Positions 58,925-64,000 of a stretch of 64,000 nucleotides of DNA are shown piece by piece. A program made the position numbers and the translations under genes. This DNA is from JBGASG01 sp046328035. GTDB taxonomy: Bacteria; Cyanobacteriota; Vampirovibrionia; Obscuribacterales; Obscuribacteraceae. The notes beneath the pieces were generated by a model. The model searched no databases, was not told where the DNA came from, and worked only from the letters and a program-made list of their open reading frames with translations. The stretch is from NCBI GenBank assembly GCA_046328035.1, contig JAXLXI010000003.1, forward strand, positions 248,001-312,000, written 5' to 3'. Numbering within the stretch: position 1 is the stretch's first letter; each line of letters begins with the position of its first letter.

Positions 58925-61534
58925 TTACTTAGGCTGATTGCGTTGATTGCGGGCATCGATCATGCGATCGAGTTGGGCATCGGTTTTGAATTTCGGAGCC
59001 ACTGCCGGCAAGTAAGCGACACTGAGCGCGCCCCACTGACTGAAGACCTGGCGGGCCACCGAGGGATTTACATCCAATCCGAGTTGGCTGGCGAATTGTG
59101 ACTGGTAAGGTTTGGCGCCAACTTTTCCAGCAATACCAGCGGTCAGAAGCACCATCGGTGCATCGGCGGCCGTTTGCAGAGCCGACGACTTCATGGCGGT
59201 GCCGAAGTCGGCGTACACACCTTGTCCGTAGCGGACGCCGCCCATACCGAAGTTATAAGTGGCATCGCCGGCCATACCGGCTACGAAGTACGTGCCTATG
59301 CGGCCGACAGCAGATTTGCCGAAAGAGCCGGCAATGGCACTACCGGTGCCCATAGTGGCCAATGCGGCCGCAGAGGTGACTACACCCTCGACCGGAGTCC
59401 ACCAGGTTATCTTGTCCCCCGCGGCGGCATGCAATGCTGTGTAAGTCGCGGTGCCGGCAGCCAGACCCAGGGCTACGCCGGCGGGTGCGCCCCAACCGAC
59501 CGAGGCGCCGGTGACGACAACAAATGTGCCGACAGCCACCAGACCGGAGATAATGCCGATACCGATGTCTTTGATGCCGTTCCAGAGGTGCTCATACCAT
59601 GCAATATCCCGCGTCGCTTCTTTGACTTGTCCCCAGTCCATCTGAGCGCGGAAGCTGCCGTCCGGATCGTGGTCTTCAATTTCTTTAGTAAGGGGGTTGT
59701 TCTCAGCTTTGCCGGTATTACAGTCGACCTGGAGCATCAGCATTCGGGCGCTGTTCGCCGCGAACTCGCGCGCTTGCGAATCGGCGAGCGTGGCATGCAG
59801 TTGCGCCACTTCCATCATGCTGTAATCATCTTTGAGAATATCTTTGAGCTGCTTCAGTTTGGCCTGATCGATTTTTTCGGCCGGCTGCAAAAGGTTGTCC
59901 AGAAGAGCCATGGTGGCTGGGTCCTGGTCTTTCTTCGGCTTCAACATGTGGTCGAGAAGAGCAATCTTCTGTTCGTTGCGCTCTCCGGCCGGCTTGGCCT
60001 TTTCTTCGTCGCGAATTCGTTGAATGTTTTTCTTGGTCTGCTCTTCAGTGTACTTCGCTTCGTTGACGTCGATGTGTTCGGCAAAGCCGAGCGCATTCTC
60101 GGCATTCATGCGCGCCTGTTGATATTTGATGCTGGCTGCCTTCTCATCTTTGTCTTTGAGGGCATCAGCTTCTTGCAAAAGCTTGGCGGCTTCTGCCATC
60201 GATCCGCCCCATTGCTGCATGGCTTGAGCTGATTGCGGCTTACCTTCGGCAGCCAGCATCAGATCTTGCGAGAAACGCTGTTCACCGCGCATCGAAAACT
60301 CGAACATCATGGCAATCTTGCCGTTTTCCGAATAGCGAACGTCGTCGAGCATTTCCAGTGCTTTGTGACGGGTTTCGATCGTGCCTTTGTTGGGGCTCTG
60401 ATTCAAGAGGTAGTGGGCGTGTTCCAATTCGATAGTCTGCTTGGAGGCTTTAAGCTGTTCCCAGTTAGCTTGAATGACGGTCAACTGATTTTTCTGTTGT
60501 TCGAAAGCAGCGGCTTGCGGCGGGTACAAAGTGCCGGCGTCGCTCATTTCTTTCACTTGCTTGTCGATTGCATCTTGAGCATCGGTCAAGCGTTTGATCT
60601 CAGCTTGAATCTTGTCCTTCGGAAGTTGATCGTATTGTTGGTAAGCTTTTGCGAAAGCCGCTTCGGCTCCGGCAGTGTCGCCAGCCTGGAGTTTCTTCAC
60701 GGCATCATCAAGCGTGACCAGCGGATCTTGGTCTTTGGGAACCAGCTGTTCGCGCTGATTGGCAAAATCGTTCTTGATTTGATCGGAGAGTTGCTCGTAC
60801 TGCATCGAGTTGCGAGTAACGGTATTGGTATCGATGCCTTTCAGCAGGTTATCGGCTTGCTTGGTCAGACCGACGCTGCGCAGAAAGTCCGCGTATTCCA
60901 TGGTGGTGTGGTCCGGCATGTTCTGATTGCGCGCCGCATCAGTATGTCCGGTGATGGCGTCGTGCAATTGCTGCAACACTTGCTTGGCGCCAGGATTAGT
61001 CGTGGCGGCCATTTGCTGCTCGACCGTGTAGGTGGTGAGCTTGCCACCATATCCGGTGGGCAGTTCGATGCCATACTGATCTTTCAGTTGTTGCATGAGC
61101 TGAACGGCCGATGCCTGGGTATTAGCCAGACGCGCATCGTTGCCGGCATACTGATTGGCTTTGGCCGCATCGATGGCGCCTTGATAATTGGTGCTGATCT
61201 TGGTGACCAGGTAATCGCGATAAGCCGCGGCGGGAACTTCGTGACCTTCGACTTTATAGGTTTTGTCTACGAGATTGCCATTGGTGTCATAGAGGCTCGC
61301 CAATGTGGCTTTCTGTTGTTTGATCTCGTCAAGAAACTGCTGCGGATCGCGTCCGGCTGTCTGGACAGCAGGCGCAGGCTTGTCACCAGCGTCACTACCG
61401 GCGGTGCGAACGACCGGCTGATCGGCAACGGACAACAACGAGGGGGTGTTGCCGGAGTGATCTTCAACGGGCTGTTTCGCAGCGCCGGTGCCCGACTCTT
61501 TCGGTTCAATAATCCAAACAGGTTTGTCCGTCAT
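58925..61534 (-). CDS. Giant unknown protein with glycine-rich hydrophobic C-terminus (paralog 2)
   Basis: 869 residues, colinear with paralog 1 over almost its whole length: N-terminal W and SLLSVADQPVVRT, MEYADFLRSVGLTKQADNLL, ELEHAHYLLNQSPNKG, AENALGFAEHIDVNEA, KPKKDQDPATMALLDNLL, then the hydrophobic Gly/Ala-rich region from ~655 to ~820 and VFSQWGAL near the end. No signal peptide. It has its own promoter and terminator, so the paralogs are separate transcription units. Function unknown; membrane insertion by the C-terminal region is an inference from composition. Confidence 0.85.
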   Translation of the reverse strand: MTDKPVWIIEPKESGTGAAKQPVEDHSGNTPSLLSVADQPVVRTAGSDAGDKPAPAVQTAGRDPQQFLDEIKQQKATLASLYDTNGNLVDKTYKVEGHEVPAAAYRDYLVTKISTNYQGAIDAAKANQYAGNDARLANTQASAVQLMQQLKDQYGIELPTGYGGKLTTYTVEQQMAATTNPGAKQVLQQLHDAITGHTDAARNQNMPDHTTMEYADFLRSVGLTKQADNLLKGIDTNTVTRNSMQYEQLSDQIKNDFANQREQLVPKDQDPLVTLDDAVKKLQAGDTAGAEAAFAKAYQQYDQLPKDKIQAEIKRLTDAQDAIDKQVKEMSDAGTLYPPQAAAFEQQKNQLTVIQANWEQLKASKQTIELEHAHYLLNQSPNKGTIETRHKALEMLDDVRYSENGKIAMMFEFSMRGEQRFSQDLMLAAEGKPQSAQAMQQWGGSMAEAAKLLQEADALKDKDEKAASIKYQQARMNAENALGFAEHIDVNEAKYTEEQTKKNIQRIRDEEKAKPAGERNEQKIALLDHMLKPKKDQDPATMALLDNLLQPAEKIDQAKLKQLKDILKDDYSMMEVAQLHATLADSQAREFAANSARMLMLQVDCNTGKAENNPLTKEIEDHDPDGSFRAQMDWGQVKEATRDIAWYEHLWNGIKDIGIGIISGLVAVGTFVVVTGASVGWGAPAGVALGLAAGTATYTALHAAAGDKITWWTPVEGVVTSAAALATMGTGSAIAGSFGKSAVGRIGTYFVAGMAGDATYNFGMGGVRYGQGVYADFGTAMKSSALQTAADAPMVLLTAGIAGKVGAKPYQSQFASQLGLDVNPSVARQVFSQWGALSVAYLPAVAPKFKTDAQLDRMIDARNQRNQPK

Positions 61535-61596
61535 CTCTTTTAGTAAGCCTATTTTCTAGAGATATTAAATGTATGCCCTTTGGCGGGGTGCTTGAA

Positions 61597-61625
61597 TCTA
61601 TACAGCCGTGGGCATTCCTGGACAC
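61597..61625 (-). promoter_or_regulatory. Extended -10 promoter of paralog 2
   Basis: -35 GTGTCC (61625-61620), 17-base spacer ending CTG before TATAGA, then TT (61602-61597 for the hexamer). Closely matches the paralog 1 promoter. Confidence 0.5.
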
Positions 61626-61802
61626 GATTGGGAAAAATACGAACCTTAATTTCACGAACCTGCCACTTTTAATGTCGGACATAGGCAACCCATTCGCGCC
61701 TTACCGGCTCCACAGCACAAACCTGGAAACCTTCCTCAGTATGGTTCGCCAGTCCGGCATTCTCTTGACATTCGCCTTAATTCTGCGGGATTAATCTGGC
61801 TG

Positions 61803-61848
61803 CCAAAATTGCACTCGAAGCTGGCTTCTTGAGCCGTTTCGAGTGCAA
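61803..61848 (-). terminator. Intrinsic terminator of the gene ending at 61878
   Basis: Minus strand TTGCACTCGAA and TTCGAGTGCAA form a perfect 11-base stem (61848-61838 with 61819-61809), with an inner GGCT/AGCC pairing, followed by TTTT. Confidence 0.8.
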
Positions 61849-61877
61849 AGTTGTTTCGGTTCAGACCGGAGTCGGCT

Positions 61878-64000
61878 TTAACCGCCTGCAGACTTGTTAG
61901 CCGCTGCGGCTGCCTGACGCTGTTTGGCACCTTGCTGCATCTGGCGAACCATCAATGCGCGAGCCTGAGCTTCGGTGTCGGTCATGCCTGGGTTGGCATC
62001 CTTCAGAGCTTTGGCCAGGTCTTGCTGGTTCTGCGAGGCAGCGGACGCGACCTTCATATCGCGTGCCATGGACCAATCCATGCTGGCTTGCGAGAAGTCG
62101 GAGGCATAGGTTCGACCGAATGCGTAGATTTGTCCTGCGGTTTCGCTGGCAATCAAAGTATTGACGCCTGGAACCTTGCTGAAGCCCCACTTCGGAATCA
62201 TGGTCGCCATCGGCACCAGGACGCCGGATGTGAGTCCCGACATCAAGCCGGCGTTGCGCATCTTGGTCATAGCGTCGCCCATGGTCGTGAACTTGTCTTC
62301 GCCCGTGATCAGCTTGCCGCCTTCGAGTTGGGCGCCAATGACGAACGACGTACCGACAGTGCGGAAGTAAGACTGCGCTCCGGCTGCCTTAGACGCAGCT
62401 ATGAACTCAGCCGCTCCTTTCGTTGCAGCAGCATCGAGTGTCGCTGCGGTGACCGGATTGTAGAAGCGCCCGATCAATGGCGCCTGCTCAAGCGGCAATG
62501 CACCGGTGAGCATGTTCTTCGGATTCAGGTATGCACCGAGAGTGCTCTTGGTGCCCAGGTACATTTGAGTCAGTTTGCTGCCTTCGTAGGCAATGGGAGT
62601 GCCGGCTTTTTGTGCTTCCAGCATTCTCGCCGCGGCAGTACCTTCGGCAGTCAGAGCCCAATCGCCCAACAACGTTCTGTAGGCGTAGTGTCCGCCCAAG
62701 CCGACCAAGCCGGCTCTGGCGTAGTTACCTGGATCCTGGAAGGGTCCATCAAACTTGCCGTCCGTGACCACGTCTCTGGTCCCACCGGCAACAACGACCG
62801 ACGTAACCACCTTGGCCCAACCCGGCAACGGGGTGAACTTGCTTAGACCTGCGTAAGTTAATCCATAACCGCCCAACGCGCTGACATCACCGAGCAATCC
62901 GTTGCCGGCTGCGTCGCCCTGAGCAGTGACCTGTGCGATTTGGGCTTGCGTGAACTTGGGATCGTATTTCCATGATTCGGCAAGCGCCAGGGTGGCTGCG
63001 TTCTGGTTTTCCAGACGGCTGCCGCCGATGTAACCATTGGTGGCTCCGGCAATACCGCGCATGACTGCGCCGCTGCCCGGGACCATAGAACCAAACAGTT
63101 CAACCGGTGCGTTGCCGGCCATGACTTGCGTGGCAGCTGCGCCCATATAAGCGGCAGCCTGGTACTCGTTGTTAGGCAATGCCAGGTACTGAGCTGCGCC
63201 CGCGTCTTGTGTGGACTGTTGCATCAGTTCAAGCGACTTGGCACGGTCTTGCGGATTGGCTGAGAGCAAGAGAGCGCGCGCCTGGTAGCTTTGCACCACA
63301 GCGGCTGCGTGTTCGAGAGCATCGAGATCTTTGGTGGCGGTCATGTAGCCGTCCATCATGGTGATCTTGTCTGCGAGAGCCTGTCTTTCTTGCGGTGTTT
63401 GATTCGGTTTAGTTGGATCCTTACCGCTGGTGTAGTCGTCAAGCGCCTTCTGGGCGTTCATGACTGCATCGATACCGGGATCCATGGACTTCAGTTGACC
63501 GAAGCGATTGTTGTAGGCGGTGGAAAGTTCAGCCTGATAGCGCTGATCGGCTTCCACTTGGGCCATGTATTTGACTTGCAGATCGTTGAGCGCCTTGGCA
63601 CGTTCCTGAGAGTTAGGTTGCGTGCCGGAGACGACTGCTTGCAGATCGGTCTGGAAGGTCGGAATCGCCTGCAGGTATCTCTGCCCGATCGTCACTTTGT
63701 CTTGCTGATATTGAGCGTAAGCTTGCGTGAGCGGAAGTTTGACTTCCGGTTTCAAGGCTGCCATCGAATTGTCGAAGTTGGTTTGCAACGTGTTCAGTGT
63801 TTGCTGAATCGTCGCTTGCTCTGCCGGAGGCACAGCCGCATCCAGGCGCTGCTTGTAGACGGCGCGCTGGGCTGCTACCGAGCCTGGAATGTCCTTGTTG
63901 TCGGCGAGCACTTTGTTGGCTTCGTCGAAGAACTTGCGCACATCGGCCGGGATTTCAGCCAGATACTTGCCTGTCGGATCGAGTTTGACTTCGTTAGCCA
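61878..64000 (-). CDS. Giant unknown protein, N-terminus cut by window edge
   Basis: About 707 residues visible, open to the right edge. Long Gln/Ala-rich helical body, then from about residue 275 (visible count) a Gly/Ala-rich hydrophobic half with segments such as SMVPGSGAVMRGIAGATNGYIGG, broken by polar stretches, and a Gln/Ala-rich tail. Overall architecture (helical body, glycine-rich hydrophobic C-terminal half, no obvious enzyme motif) is like the two genes after it, but direct sequence similarity is weak. Family not recognised; probably an array member. Confidence 0.75.
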   Translation of the reverse strand, partial: ANEVKLDPTGKYLAEIPADVRKFFDEANKVLADNKDIPGSVAAQRAVYKQRLDAAVPPAEQATIQQTLNTLQTNFDNSMAALKPEVKLPLTQAYAQYQQDKVTIGQRYLQAIPTFQTDLQAVVSGTQPNSQERAKALNDLQVKYMAQVEADQRYQAELSTAYNNRFGQLKSMDPGIDAVMNAQKALDDYTSGKDPTKPNQTPQERQALADKITMMDGYMTATKDLDALEHAAAVVQSYQARALLLSANPQDRAKSLELMQQSTQDAGAAQYLALPNNEYQAAAYMGAAATQVMAGNAPVELFGSMVPGSGAVMRGIAGATNGYIGGSRLENQNAATLALAESWKYDPKFTQAQIAQVTAQGDAAGNGLLGDVSALGGYGLTYAGLSKFTPLPGWAKVVTSVVVAGGTRDVVTDGKFDGPFQDPGNYARAGLVGLGGHYAYRTLLGDWALTAEGTAAARMLEAQKAGTPIAYEGSKLTQMYLGTKSTLGAYLNPKNMLTGALPLEQAPLIGRFYNPVTAATLDAAATKGAAEFIAASKAAGAQSYFRTVGTSFVIGAQLEGGKLITGEDKFTTMGDAMTKMRNAGLMSGLTSGVLVPMATMIPKWGFSKVPGVNTLIASETAGQIYAFGRTYASDFSQASMDWSMARDMKVASAASQNQQDLAKALKDANPGMTDTEAQARALMVRQMQQGAKQRQAAAAANKSAGG

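Larger units (their letters stand above)
61535..61877. other. Intergenic region with promoter and terminator
   Basis: 343 bases containing the paralog 2 promoter (61597-61625) and the terminator of the gene ending at 61878 (61803-61848). A 73-codon plus-strand frame (61573-61794) crosses the promoter antisense and has no ribosome site, so it is not called. Confidence 0.6.

Noticed and set aside
60233..61543. Long plus-strand frame (436 codons) antisense to the 869-residue gene
   Set aside because: Same reason: the shadow of a Gln/Lys-rich coding strand. The paralog similarity lies on the minus strand.
61851..62846. 331-codon plus-strand frame antisense to the right-edge gene
   Set aside because: Overlaps the intrinsic terminator region and lacks protein-like features; the minus frame has a matching terminator.
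1..64000. CRISPR arrays, insertion sequences, prophage genes, rRNA
   Set aside because: No regularly spaced direct repeats, transposase or integrase motifs, phage structural genes or rRNA signatures were seen by eye on either strand.

Overview
The window looks like one contiguous stretch of a Gram-negative bacterial chromosome. It has an outer-membrane lipopolysaccharide export (Lpt) operon, a respiratory complex I subunit, and an unusually high density of secreted tetratricopeptide (TPR) proteins and membrane-linked Ser/Thr kinases. Together with many TTG/GTG starts and moderate-to-high GC, this is most like an Obscuribacterales-type, non-photosynthetic relative of Cyanobacteria (Melainabacteria/Vampirovibrionia). 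The assignment is an inference from gene content, not a marker-gene result. I see no phage, insertion sequence, CRISPR array or rRNA; there is one tRNA.

Layout. 1-2.6 kb: a partial kinase, ssb, an acetyltransferase and tRNA-Arg(CCT). 2.7-9.8 kb: pirin, a YfhO-like membrane protein downstream of nuoN, then carA with a HAD phosphatase. 10-15 kb: a TPR protein followed by lptC, a three-domain lptA, lptB and one lptF/G-type permease. 15-21.5 kb: a CoA-binding protein, TPR proteins, and the shikimate genes aroK and aroQ with an unknown gene between them. 21.5-25 kb: a MacAB-like efflux set with permease and ATPase on separate genes, ending in very strong hairpins. 25-29 kb: an IscA-type protein, a YgfZ-TPR fusion, a TonB-C-like secreted protein and another TPR protein. 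29-31 kb: a paralogous pair of unknown small membrane proteins and a thioredoxin-like protein. 31-40 kb: three kinases, a Clp-N/TPR fusion, a PotC-like permease and a small TPR protein. 40-45 kb: a repeat protein, ileS and suhB. 46-56 kb: a surface-polysaccharide type cluster (methyltransferase, glycosyltransferases, PIG-L deacetylase, GNAT, alkaline-phosphatase-like protein, multi-TM proteins). 56-64 kb: a tandem array of very large proteins of unknown function, two of them clear paralogs, cut by the right edge.

Two observations stand out. First, the leader of ileS (minus strand, about 44.1-44.3 kb) contains a promoter, a 34-codon ORF with four consecutive isoleucine codons just before its stop, a possible antiterminator pairing and a textbook intrinsic terminator immediately upstream of ileS. 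This is the arrangement of a ribosome-mediated transcription attenuator sensing Ile-tRNA charging. Second, the 56-64 kb array encodes about 870-residue paralogs with a shared N-terminal motif, a long helical body, a glycine-rich hydrophobic C-terminal region and matching extended -10 promoters, which suggests an uncharacterised lineage-specific system. The kinase block, with two kinases sharing a TM/PH-like/kinase architecture and variant catalytic loops next to a Clp-N/TPR protein without an ATPase, is a third region worth study.
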